36,271 nt of DNA from an uncultured Micrococcales bacterium (GTDB lineage: Bacteria > Actinomycetota > Actinomycetes > Actinomycetales > Microbacteriaceae). Position numbers and translations under genes: made by a program. The DNA lies in contig CAIXVE010000051.1 in NCBI GenBank assembly GCA_903922825.1, forward strand, positions 1 through 36,271, read 5' to 3'. The notes under the pieces are model-generated. The model did not search any database, had not been told where the DNA came from, and was given only the letters and a program-made list of their open reading frames with translations. Below are positions 26,823 through 35,969 of this stretch, piece by piece (within the stretch, counting starts at the first letter, position 1; each line of letters starts with the position of its first letter).

Positions 26823-27323
26823 ATGAACGAATACCTTGAATCTCAAATTGCTTTGATGGGCAAGCTGAGAATGACCATTCGAACCCTAGGTCTTATTGCA
26901 GGAGTCGGAGCTATTCTTCTCCCAATGTGGGCACTCATTAATGGTTTGACAGAGGCATTTTTTGTCTTGTTACCTATTGGTTTGAACTTTATGTTCCTAG
27001 CAATAGCGCTAAGGACCAGAGTTGCTGAACTAGGGGTCATGCTCACAGCGACCGGCGATTCAGTAAAGTTTGTCTCTTTGTTGACCCCTTACTTGGCGAA
27101 AATAAGGGTGCACCGGGTAATTTTGTGGGTCGTAGCTGGCCTGATCGTCCTAAATTCGGCTAGCAAGATCCAAACCTTTGCTTCATTTAGCCAAATGGAC
27201 GCCTTTTCACTGTTTTTAGATAGCGGGATTGCCTTGTTGTTGGTTGCAGGGCTCCATGTTTATCTGGGACTGGTGTTGTCTAAGCAAATTAAAGACCTAA
27301 CCCCGTCGCTCACCGCAAATTAG
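26823..27323 (+). CDS. Uncharacterised multi-pass membrane protein in the metal/Zur operon (B), related to A
   Basis: 166 aa; LPIGLNFMFLAIALRTRVAEL resembles LALAFTFLPLALALRSRTKSL of A; preceded by GAGGGGG. Confidence 0.75.
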   Translation: MNEYLESQIALMGKLRMTIRTLGLIAGVGAILLPMWALINGLTEAFFVLLPIGLNFMFLAIALRTRVAELGVMLTATGDSVKFVSLLTPYLAKIRVHRVILWVVAGLIVLNSASKIQTFASFSQMDAFSLFLDSGIALLLVAGLHVYLGLVLSKQIKDLTPSLTAN

Positions 27324-27450
27324 GGCATATTGGGACTTGCACACTAGGGCTTAACACCCCTAAACTTGTGTGGTTGCCCGAAATATTTGGGCAGTCATTG
27401 TGGCCATTTAATTAGGGCCCAAATCTAAATTTTATTCACGGAGGAAAAGC

Positions 27451-27687
27451 ATGTCTGCTTACTGCCAGGTCACCCAGACCGGTCCGCAGTTTGGACACCA
27501 TGTTTCGCACGCTCAGAACAAGACCAAGCGTCGTTTCAACCCAAACATTCAGAAGCGTACCTACTTCGTACCTTCACTAAAGCGCAACGTGACCCTAAAC
27601 CTGTCAGCTCGCGGTATCAAGGTTATTGATGCTCGTGGCATTGAGTCTGTGGTTGCTGAACTTGTCGCCCGTGGCGAGAAGATCTAA
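27451..27687 (+). CDS. rpmB: 50S ribosomal protein L28
   Basis: [41 protein letters not shown]. Confidence 0.97.
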   Translation: MSAYCQVTQTGPQFGHHVSHAQNKTKRRFNPNIQKRTYFVPSLKRNVTLNLSARGIKVIDARGIESVVAELVARGEKI

Positions 27688-27697
27688 GGAATAGATC

Positions 27698-27868
27698 ATG
27701 GCTAAAAAAGATAGAGACATCCGTCCAATCATCAAGATGAAGTCGACCGCTGGAACTGGTTTCACATACGTGACTCGTAAGAACCGTCGTAACGACCCTG
27801 ACCGTATGGTGCTAAAGAAGTATGACCCAGTTGTACGTAAGCACGTTGAATTCCGCGAGGAGCGCTAA
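27698..27868 (+). CDS. rpmG: 50S ribosomal protein L33 (cysteine-free)
   Basis: Not in the ORF track; [56 protein letters not shown]. Confidence 0.97.
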   Translation: MAKKDRDIRPIIKMKSTAGTGFTYVTRKNRRNDPDRMVLKKYDPVVRKHVEFREER

Positions 27869-27870
27869 AA

Positions 27871-28176
27871 ATGGCTAAGAAGAGCAAGATTGCCCGTAAC
27901 GAACAGCGCAAGCTGGTTGTTGAGCGCTACGCAGATAAGCGTGCAGCTCTAAAGAAGGCTTTGGTTGACCCTAACTCAACAGACGAGCAGCGCGAAGCAG
28001 CACGTCTAGGCCTACAGAAGCTTCCACGTAACGCATCACCAACACGTCTACGTAGCCGTGACGCTATTGATGGTCGTCCACGTGGTGTTCTAAGCAAGTT
28101 CGGTGTTTCACGTGTTCGCTTCCGCGACATGGCTCACAAGGGCGAGCTACCTGGTATCACCAAGTCTTCTTGGTAA
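27871..28176 (+). CDS. rpsN: 30S ribosomal protein S14 (cysteine-free, long form)
   Basis: [31 protein letters not shown]...[51 protein letters not shown]. Confidence 0.97.
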   Translation: MAKKSKIARNEQRKLVVERYADKRAALKKALVDPNSTDEQREAARLGLQKLPRNASPTRLRSRDAIDGRPRGVLSKFGVSRVRFRDMAHKGELPGITKSSW

Positions 28177-28198
28177 TAAACCACTAGATCTATAAGAG

Positions 28199-28231
28199 AT
28201 TCCGTTGTGAAAACAGCGGAATTTCTTGTTT
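28199..28231 (+). terminator. Terminator after rpsN
   Basis: ATTCCGTTG-tgaaaa-CAGCGGAAT stem followed by TTCTTGTTTT. Confidence 0.75.
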
Positions 28232-28376
28232 TAACCAGTGTTTATAAGGGTTTCAGCCAGAAAATGAATTTGTTCGTTATCCTCAACACGCCGAGACCCT
28301 AATAAATACAAGGGAACTAGGCGTATAAGGTGAAATGGACATCCCGTCAAGCACTTTGAAAGTCCAGGAGGACCAA

Positions 28377-28658
28377 ATGTCAGCACTAAACAAGAGCGAG
28401 CTTGTAGCCGCTATCGCAAGCCAGACCGGCGAATCTCAGGCAGCAGTTAACCGCGTGGTTGACTCTTTCTTCGAGACCATCGCTTCAACAGTTGCCAAGG
28501 GTGGCAAAGTAACCATCCCTGGTTGGTTGTCAGTTGAGAAGGGTCACCGCGCTGCTCGTCAGGGCCGTAACCCACAGACTGGTGCAACAATCCAAATTGC
28601 TGCTACAAACACCGTAAAGGTATCTGCAGGTAGCAAGCTAAAGGCTGCTGTTAAGTAG
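28377..28658 (+). CDS. hup: HU family DNA-binding protein
   Basis: MSALNKSELVAAIASQTGESQAAVNRVVDSFF...GRNPQTGATIQIAATNTVKVSAGSKLKAAVK; GGAGGACCAA before the ATG. Confidence 0.96.
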   Translation: MSALNKSELVAAIASQTGESQAAVNRVVDSFFETIASTVAKGGKVTIPGWLSVEKGHRAARQGRNPQTGATIQIAATNTVKVSAGSKLKAAVK

Positions 28659-28673
28659 TAGTTACTTACACAA

Positions 28674-28708
28674 GCAAACGGCGCATTTCGGTGCGCCGTT
28701 TTGCTTTA
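28674..28708 (+). terminator. Terminator after hup
   Basis: AAACGGCGCA-tttcgg-TGCGCCGTTT stem followed by a T-rich tail. Confidence 0.85.
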
Positions 28709-28723
28709 ACTTAGGCTTAGTTA

Positions 28724-30679
28724 GTGATGCAGAAATCCAATAACAATTTATTCAACGTTATTGCGTTACTCCTACTCGGATCCGCCGTAGGCCTTATCGC
28801 TGCAATGTTTATTGGTGGAGCTGCTGCACCAAGTTTGTTAGGCGACACTGGACCTTTTCTTAGATGGGCACCTCCAGCCCTAAAAGGAATTGTTGATTTA
28901 GCTCAAGCCATCAGCATCGGAACGTTAGTCTTTACAGCTTTTGCTCTAACTCAGAAAACAAGAGCTTTTAGTTTAGGTATTGGTTTAGCCGCAGTATCTT
29001 CAGCAGTTTGGGCACTTGCTGGAAGCGCATATCTGCTGGTGACATACATGGCCATCTCCGGCTCAGCTTTCTCTCTTGGAACAACTTTTGCTGATCAGTT
29101 CTATATTTTTCTAACCCAGATCGACGCAGGTAAATTACTTGCACTAAATACTCTGGCGGCATTCGCACTGGCTCTATTTGCTTTGTTCGTTAGAAACTAT
29201 CTTGGAATAGTTTTTGCAGCAGCACTAGGTTTAGCATCACTTATTCCTGTTGCGTTTAGTGGACATGCTTCAGGTTCAGCAAGTCACGGCCTTGCAGTGA
29301 ATTCAATTGGACTGCATCTTCTAGGAATATGTGTTTGGGTTGGCGGACTTGTTGCTTTGTCATATGTTTATAAAGCAGACGACAGGGTAGAGATCGTTGA
29401 GAGATATTCAGCCTTAGCTTTATTTGGATTTGTTTTGGTTGGCATCTCCGGTGTTGCTTCAGCTGCTATTCGGTTAGGGAACATTCAAAATCTTCTTGGT
29501 AGTGGTTATGGGCAAATCGTTTTATTGAAGATCTTTGTTCTATTAGTTCTAGGTGTATTTGGTTATCGGTATCGCACGAACCTGATCACAAAACTAAAAC
29601 AGGGCATAGCTAGTTTTTGGAAACTCGTAACTGTTGAGTTCTTGTTCTTCGGGCTCGCTATTGGTTTAGGTAGTGCGCTTGGTAGGACAGCAACCCCAAT
29701 CAATGACTATCCAACCGGGGAGTTAACTCCAGCAGAGATCCTTACCGGATCTAAACTTCCACCGGAACCTAATGCGCTTAGTTGGCTTTTTGCCTATAAG
29801 TTCGATTTGCTTTGGACGCTAATTTGTTTAGCGTTGGCAGGTTTCTATATTGCAGGTGTTCTGCGGATGCGTAAACGTGGAGATGCTTGGTTTATTGGAA
29901 GAACCATCTCTTGGCTTGCAGGAGTTTTTCTGTTGTTCTATATCACTAATGGTTACTTCAACGTTTATGAACAGTATCTTTTTAGCGACCACATGCTTTC
30001 TCACATGCTCCTAACTATGGGCGTTCCATTGTTTTTAGTTCCTGGTGCACCAGTGACACTGTTGGCTAGAACAGTTCAAAAGCGTAATGATGATTCACGT
30101 GGAGTTAGAGAGTGGGTTCTTTGGGCTGTTCACACTAAATACGCTCAGTTGATTGCTCATCCAATTGTTGCCGGAATTCTTTTTGCCAGCTCTCTTGTGG
30201 TTTTCTATTTCACGCCATTGTTTGGTTGGGCAACCAGAGACCACCTTGGTCATCAATGGATGATTGTTCACTTTGTGATTACCGGTTATCTTTTCATTCA
30301 AGCGCTAATTGGAATTGATCCTGGGCCAAAGCGCTTGGATTACCCACTTCGCTTAATGCTGTTAATTGCTGTGCTAACTTTCCACGCATTCTTTGGCTTA
30401 GCTTTGATGAGTGGAGACACCTTATTACTGCCAGAGTGGTTTGGTGCAATGGGAAGAACTTGGGGTCAGTTACCATTACAAGACCAACAAACCGGTGGCG
30501 CTATAGCCTGGGGAATTGGTGAACTACCAACCGCAGCACTAACTATCTTTGTTGCCATGTCTTGGGCTAGAAGCGATCAGCGAGATGCCAAGCGGTTAGA
30601 TAGAGCGAGCGATAGGAGCGGTAATCAAGATCTTGAAGATTACAACGAGATGTTGAAGCAAAGAAACAAAAGGAACTAG
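28724..30679 (+). CDS. Bifunctional copper resistance protein CopD / cytochrome c oxidase assembly (CtaG-like) membrane protein
   Basis: 651 aa multi-TM; N-terminal CopD-like (SLIPVAFSGHASGSASHGLAVNSIGLHLLGICVWVGGL) fused to CtaG-like (FSDHMLSHMLLTMGVPLFLVPGAPVTLL). Confidence 0.9.
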   Translation: MMQKSNNNLFNVIALLLLGSAVGLIAAMFIGGAAAPSLLGDTGPFLRWAPPALKGIVDLAQAISIGTLVFTAFALTQKTRAFSLGIGLAAVSSAVWALAGSAYLLVTYMAISGSAFSLGTTFADQFYIFLTQIDAGKLLALNTLAAFALALFALFVRNYLGIVFAAALGLASLIPVAFSGHASGSASHGLAVNSIGLHLLGICVWVGGLVALSYVYKADDRVEIVERYSALALFGFVLVGISGVASAAIRLGNIQNLLGSGYGQIVLLKIFVLLVLGVFGYRYRTNLITKLKQGIASFWKLVTVEFLFFGLAIGLGSALGRTATPINDYPTGELTPAEILTGSKLPPEPNALSWLFAYKFDLLWTLICLALAGFYIAGVLRMRKRGDAWFIGRTISWLAGVFLLFYITNGYFNVYEQYLFSDHMLSHMLLTMGVPLFLVPGAPVTLLARTVQKRNDDSRGVREWVLWAVHTKYAQLIAHPIVAGILFASSLVVFYFTPLFGWATRDHLGHQWMIVHFVITGYLFIQALIGIDPGPKRLDYPLRLMLLIAVLTFHAFFGLALMSGDTLLLPEWFGAMGRTWGQLPLQDQQTGGAIAWGIGELPTAALTIFVAMSWARSDQRDAKRLDRASDRSGNQDLEDYNEMLKQRNKRN

Positions 30680-32056
30680 TTGTCTGAAATAAAGCTTTCT
30701 AAAGAGCAGCTCGCCCTATTCGATTACATCGATAGGGATGGGCAGACCGTCTTTGTCACCGGTAAGGCTGGCACTGGTAAATCAACACTGCTTGGTTATC
30801 TTAGGGATAACACCAAGCAGAACGTTGTGGTTTGTGCTCCAACCGGGGTGGCCGCCTATAACGTGGGTGGAATTACCATCCACTCTCTCTTTGGTTTTCC
30901 ATTCCACCCGCTCACCCCATCAGAGGTGGCTAGACATTTAGGGGATAGAGCCAGACAGGTGCTTCGAGGCATAGACATGCTAATCGTCGATGAGGTATCC
31001 ATGGTGTCAGCCAACCTGATGGATGCTATGGACGCAGCACTTAGAGCTGCTAGAGGTAAACCTAAGATTCCTTTTGGTGGCTGCAAGATAGTGATGTTTG
31101 GTGATCCATATCAGTTAGCCCCGGTTCCAGCTCGTGGAGCCGAACTACAGCAACTGCAGGACATGGATTATTTCTCTCAATGGTTCTTCCACGCCAAAGT
31201 TTGGCAGCAAGAACGCATGGAGATTTTTGAACTAGTTGAAATCTTCAGACAGAAAGATCCTGAGTTCAAAGCAATCCTTAATGCCATTCGTATCGGTCAA
31301 GTCTCACAAGAACTGGTTGACAAAATCAACAATGCTGGAAATAGATTCCCACCGCACGACAGTGTTATTCGATTAGCAACAGTGAACAACACCGTTGACT
31401 CAGTGAACTCCGCAAGACTAGCTCAACTTAAAACAGAAGAACGAGTTTTCGAAAGTGCGTTCACCTTAGGTGACGCATCTGCTTTTGGTAACGGGTTACC
31501 AGCAGAAGGAAGACTGCATCTTAAAGTTGGTGCCCAGGTTATGTTCATCAAGAATGATGATCAGAAGCCAGTGAAGAATTCTGATGGAGCGATTAACTGG
31601 CGTTGGGTTAATGGAACTATTGGCAAAGTGGTTGGCTTTGGTGAAGGTCATCAGGTTTTAGTTGAAGCAGACAATGAAATTCACACGGTTGGAACTAGCA
31701 CTTGGCAAAAGGTTCGTTACCTTATTGAAGAAGAGTTCAATGAGGGAACCGGTAAGTTCGATGAGAAAGTTCTGCCAGAAGTTTTAGCTGAATACAAACA
31801 AATACCTTTGCGTTTAGCTTGGGCGGTAACAGTGCATAAATCTCAGGGACAAACCTATGATGAAGTAATCATCGATATGGGCGCCGGTGCTTTCTCTTCT
31901 GGTCACACTTATGTTGCTCTTTCAAGAGTTCGATCTCTTGAAGGGTTATATCTAACCAGGCCTATAAGAATGAAAGATATTCAGGTCGATCCGGCTGTTA
32001 TTGAATTTATGGGAGCAGCCAGACCACCTATCGCTCAAGATCCGCTAGGAATTTAG
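30680..32056 (+). CDS. PIF1-like superfamily 1B DNA helicase
   Basis: TVFVTGKAGTGKSTLLGYL Walker A, DMLIVDEVSMVSANLMDAMDAALR, AVTVHKSQGQTYDEVIID, TYVALSRVRSLEGLYLTRPI. Confidence 0.92.
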   Translation: MSEIKLSKEQLALFDYIDRDGQTVFVTGKAGTGKSTLLGYLRDNTKQNVVVCAPTGVAAYNVGGITIHSLFGFPFHPLTPSEVARHLGDRARQVLRGIDMLIVDEVSMVSANLMDAMDAALRAARGKPKIPFGGCKIVMFGDPYQLAPVPARGAELQQLQDMDYFSQWFFHAKVWQQERMEIFELVEIFRQKDPEFKAILNAIRIGQVSQELVDKINNAGNRFPPHDSVIRLATVNNTVDSVNSARLAQLKTEERVFESAFTLGDASAFGNGLPAEGRLHLKVGAQVMFIKNDDQKPVKNSDGAINWRWVNGTIGKVVGFGEGHQVLVEADNEIHTVGTSTWQKVRYLIEEEFNEGTGKFDEKVLPEVLAEYKQIPLRLAWAVTVHKSQGQTYDEVIIDMGAGAFSSGHTYVALSRVRSLEGLYLTRPIRMKDIQVDPAVIEFMGAARPPIAQDPLGI

Positions 32057-33208
32057 CCACCAGTTGATTGGGTGCTCTAATCTCATACCCCACCAAGATT
32101 CTTTGTGACCGGTGCCAGGATATAGTTCGGCTTTGTACTGAAGGTCACGCTTCCAACCTGCTTTATCCATAGCTTCAACAAAGTTGAAGTGCCATGAAGC
32201 AAACTCGGCATCTAGTTCCTCGGTGCCAACATCGCTATAAATCTTGACTGACCCTACCGGCGGTAATCCTTCAACTAGCAGATCAATCAGCTCTTGATAA
32301 CCCAAAGGCCAAGCAGTTGATAAACCTAACGCTGCACCAAAAACTTCAGGGTGTCTTGAGACCCCATAGATAACAGCAAGACCGCCAAGGGATGCTCCGA
32401 TTTGTGCTGTTCGCTTTGGGTCAAGTTTCAGTCCGTAGCGTTTAGCAAGCTCAGGAACTAGTCGCAGAGCAATCATGTCCTGATATTCGTTGGCCTTATA
32501 TTCTTGGGTTGCCGGGGTCCTGATAGCACCAAGTTTTGAAACCATGTGTGGTCTTGGTTTCAAAATATCTTCCGGAGCCAATTCAGCCATACGCAGTTTG
32601 TCGTCGTAACGATAGACGGCTGCAATGATTGGCAGCTTGCCGTTATTGGCAACGATTCTTCCTTGGGCCATTGCTTCAGGAACTCCCCAGTTCTGATGAT
32701 TCCAAGTTTCATTAATGTCCAATAAAAAGTTAGCCCCATCATGAGCGATCAATAAAGGTGTTTTAGCATCGTGATCTTTAGGAACCCAAACATCGATTCT
32801 TCTGTTTTCAAACATGAAGTTTGTTAATGTTCCACCAGCGAGTTCTCTTTGATAACTAACTGTGTGAATGTTGTTATTTCCATTTAGTGATGTTTTTTTA
32901 GATTTAGCTAGATGAAGTTCACGCATACCTAACCAAAATGGAAAGACGAAAGCTATTGCTGAAACAAAGCCAGCAAGAATGAAAAGGCCAACCTGTTTCA
33001 TCCCTATCTTTCTAGATTCAATAATCATGAATGGAACTGCGGCAAAAGCAGTGAGGAGAAGATCACAGGCAACAACGTAGTCAGCTGAGTTACCAAACCA
33101 AGACCCAAAGAAATCTTCAGCTCGAAGTATTGCCATGGTATTGAAATACCAAGCGGTTATCAGTCCAATACCTGAAATAACGAAGTAATACAGTGCTCTT
33201 TTGTTCAT
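32045..33208 (-). CDS. Membrane-anchored esterase (IroE/Fes-like alpha/beta hydrolase) with N-terminal TM domain
   Basis: N-terminal hydrophobic segments, then VWVPKDHDAKTPLLIAHDGANF, nucleophile elbow IGASLGGLAVIYG, PGTGHKESWWG. Confidence 0.8.
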   Translation of the reverse strand: MNKRALYYFVISGIGLITAWYFNTMAILRAEDFFGSWFGNSADYVVACDLLLTAFAAVPFMIIESRKIGMKQVGLFILAGFVSAIAFVFPFWLGMRELHLAKSKKTSLNGNNNIHTVSYQRELAGGTLTNFMFENRRIDVWVPKDHDAKTPLLIAHDGANFLLDINETWNHQNWGVPEAMAQGRIVANNGKLPIIAAVYRYDDKLRMAELAPEDILKPRPHMVSKLGAIRTPATQEYKANEYQDMIALRLVPELAKRYGLKLDPKRTAQIGASLGGLAVIYGVSRHPEVFGAALGLSTAWPLGYQELIDLLVEGLPPVGSVKIYSDVGTEELDAEFASWHFNFVEAMDKAGWKRDLQYKAELYPGTGHKESWWGMRLEHPINWWLNS

Positions 33209-33250
33209 AACAATTTACTTTCCTCGGTAAAGAACTAGACTGATAGATAT

Positions 33251-35389
33251 ATGAAGCCTCTAAGCAATTTTGTCATTCGACACAGCAAACTAGCTCTCTT
33301 TGGATTTATCGCTTTAGTGTTATTTTCACTTTTCGGTGGTCTCCAAGCCTTCGGTAACCTGAAAGGCGGTGGCTATAACGATCCTGGATCACAATCACAA
33401 AAAGTTACAGATATCCTCAAGACCAACTACAGTCAGACCGACCCGGACGCTGTTCTTGTCGTAGACATGGGTAGAAGTGTTGACGATGTTCAATCGGCTC
33501 ACAACGCTGACCTAATCACACAAAAGCTAAACAGCTACACCGGCGTCAAAACCGTAAGCTCCTATTACACTCTTGGACGTCCAGCAACCTTAAAAACAAC
33601 CGATGGCACTGCTGTTTATATGTTTGTTCAGTTCACCCCTGATGCCAAAGCAGCAGCTCTAGCTAAAACCATGCAGGATCAATTAGATGGCAATCACTTC
33701 GGTGCAACCATCTATGTTGCTGGTTGGGCTCCTATCACCAGCGAAATAAACCACATCATTGAAGGTGACCTGGTTAGAGCTGAATCCATAGCGGTACCTA
33801 TCACCCTGTTATTGATGATCTTCGTGTTTGGCTCTGTTGTTGCTGCAGGATTGCCACTGATGATTGCCGGGCTCACAATTCTTGGCTCATTCTTCTTTGT
33901 TTGGATTTCTTCCCTATTCACAGACACCTCGACTTTCTCCGTGAACATCATCACTGGTCTTGGTTTAGGTCTAGGAATTGATTACGCGCTATTGATGGTG
34001 AATCGTTTCCGTGAGGAACGTCACAATAAAAAGTCAGTTGCTGAAGCAGTCGAACAGACGCTGCTAACAGCAGGTAGAACTGTGTTCTTCTCTGGTTTCA
34101 CCGTCGCCCTCGTGATGTTGGCTCTGAACTTCTTCCCCCAGTACTACCTGAAGTCTTTCGCTCTGGCCGGAGGTGTTTCAGTGGCTCTTGCAGTTGCGTC
34201 AGCACTGATAGCTCTGCCAGCACTTATGAACCTGCTCGGTGACAATGTGAACAAGTGGCCATTATTCAAACACCGCGCACCTAAAGATGTTGGTGTTTGG
34301 ACCAAGCTAGCCAGGTTTGTTATGCGTCGTCCAGTTGCAGTATTGCTTCTAGTGCTAGTTGGTTTAGGTTCACTAACTGCGTTGGGCATGAATGTGAAAC
34401 TAGGGCAAGTCGATGACCGCATCCTGCCTAGTAACAACAGAGTCGTGTTGGCAACCAATGAAATCAGAACTCGCTTCGATGGTCGAGAAGGATCACCTAT
34501 CGAAGTGCTTATTCCAAACTCTCAATCAGCAGGCGTAACTGCCTTTGCTGAGAGACTCTCAAACCAAGCACACATCACACGGGTTGAAACCAGCGATGGT
34601 TTCTATGTGAAAGGTGTGATGGTTGCACCATTCTCAAGACCATCAATGATCTCTTCTGAATATACGAGAGTAATTGCTATTGCCGATGTTGAACCGAGAA
34701 GCCCTGAAGGAGCTACTCTAACCAAGAATGTTAGAGCCCTAGATAAAAACATTCTGGTTGGTGGATCTGCAGCAATCTATACCGATGCATTAGATGCCAT
34801 CACCAACAACCTTCCTTGGGCTGTGCTCTGGATTGTTCTCGCCACAACAATTCTTTTGTTCTTGTTCACCGGTTCACTATTACTGCCAATCAAGGCTGTG
34901 CTGTTAAATTTCATGTCACTGTTTGCAACCATGGGTTTCCTAGTTTGGGTTTTCATGAATGGAAACTTGAAATGGTTGATAGGCGATTTTGCAACAACTG
35001 GAACCATCGACACATCTTCTTTAGTGTTAGTTGCTGTTATTAGTTTTGGACTTTCGATGGACTATGAACTGTTCTTGCTTTCAAGAATCAAAGAACAGCA
35101 TGATGCAGGTTTGAACACGACGGATTCGGTTGCAATTGGTCTGCAAAGATCTGGACGCATCATCACAACGGCAGCGCTAGTTCTTGCAGCATCATTCTTC
35201 GCATTTGCAACCAGTGGTGTTTCAATCATGAAAATGCTAGGTCTAGGCATTGCTTTCGCAGTATTACTAGATGCAACAGTGATTAGAGCACTTCTGGTTC
35301 CAGCACTGATGAGATTGTTTGGTAAAGCTAACTGGTATGCACCTAAGTGGATGAAGTGGATTCAACGCAAGGTTGGCTTAGAACACTAG
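33251..35389 (+). CDS. MMPL family RND transporter
   Basis: 712 aa; duplicated membrane halves with GLGLGIDYALLMVNRFREE and SFGLSMDYELFLLSRIKE. Confidence 0.95.
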   Translation: MKPLSNFVIRHSKLALFGFIALVLFSLFGGLQAFGNLKGGGYNDPGSQSQKVTDILKTNYSQTDPDAVLVVDMGRSVDDVQSAHNADLITQKLNSYTGVKTVSSYYTLGRPATLKTTDGTAVYMFVQFTPDAKAAALAKTMQDQLDGNHFGATIYVAGWAPITSEINHIIEGDLVRAESIAVPITLLLMIFVFGSVVAAGLPLMIAGLTILGSFFFVWISSLFTDTSTFSVNIITGLGLGLGIDYALLMVNRFREERHNKKSVAEAVEQTLLTAGRTVFFSGFTVALVMLALNFFPQYYLKSFALAGGVSVALAVASALIALPALMNLLGDNVNKWPLFKHRAPKDVGVWTKLARFVMRRPVAVLLLVLVGLGSLTALGMNVKLGQVDDRILPSNNRVVLATNEIRTRFDGREGSPIEVLIPNSQSAGVTAFAERLSNQAHITRVETSDGFYVKGVMVAPFSRPSMISSEYTRVIAIADVEPRSPEGATLTKNVRALDKNILVGGSAAIYTDALDAITNNLPWAVLWIVLATTILLFLFTGSLLLPIKAVLLNFMSLFATMGFLVWVFMNGNLKWLIGDFATTGTIDTSSLVLVAVISFGLSMDYELFLLSRIKEQHDAGLNTTDSVAIGLQRSGRIITTAALVLAASFFAFATSGVSIMKMLGLGIAFAVLLDATVIRALLVPALMRLFGKANWYAPKWMKWIQRKVGLEH

Positions 35390-35916
35390 TCTCTGCCTAA
35401 AGATTTCTTTAGGTGCTCAGCAAGTTTGGTGTTTAGACGTAAGTATTCAAGTAGTTCTGCGTCGCTGAAAACCGAGAAAAGTTCAGACATCTTCTTTTCA
35501 TGCTTTGGCATCATCTGCTTAGCTAAGCTTTCTGTTTTAGCTGTCACAGAAATCAAATAAACCCGCTTATCGTGCGGTCCAACCTGTCTTGAAACCAGAC
35601 CTTCTTTTTCTAGTGAATCAACTAGACGTGTGATGGCTCTCGGGGTGACATCTAGCAGTTCAGCTGCCTCACCCATGGTCAGAGTTTTGTGTCTAACCAG
35701 GATGGCGATCAGCATCAACTGTGGTGCTGAACCCTGCCAGTCGGTGTCAATGTTGCGTTCAAGCCATCTGGAGAACAGGTGACCAAGACGCAGTGTGACA
35801 GCAGCGCTTAGCGGACCTCTTTTGTTTTTAGGCACCTGACTAAGCGCAGCAGCTTCACCCTCGAAGACTCTTCTGATCTTCTCTGGTGGGCTGATTCTGC
35901 CGTCTTTATCGCGCAT
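35386..35916 (-). CDS. MarR family transcriptional regulator
   Basis: wHTH LTMGEAAELLDVTPRAITRLVDSLEKEGLVSRQVGPHDKRVYLISVT. Confidence 0.92.
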   Translation of the reverse strand: MRDKDGRISPPEKIRRVFEGEAAALSQVPKNKRGPLSAAVTLRLGHLFSRWLERNIDTDWQGSAPQLMLIAILVRHKTLTMGEAAELLDVTPRAITRLVDSLEKEGLVSRQVGPHDKRVYLISVTAKTESLAKQMMPKHEKKMSELFSVFSDAELLEYLRLNTKLAEHLKKSLGRD

Positions 35917-35969
35917 AGGTTCTATTTTGCCTTACCCGCTCAAAGACAAGTAACCTTTACCTTATGTTG

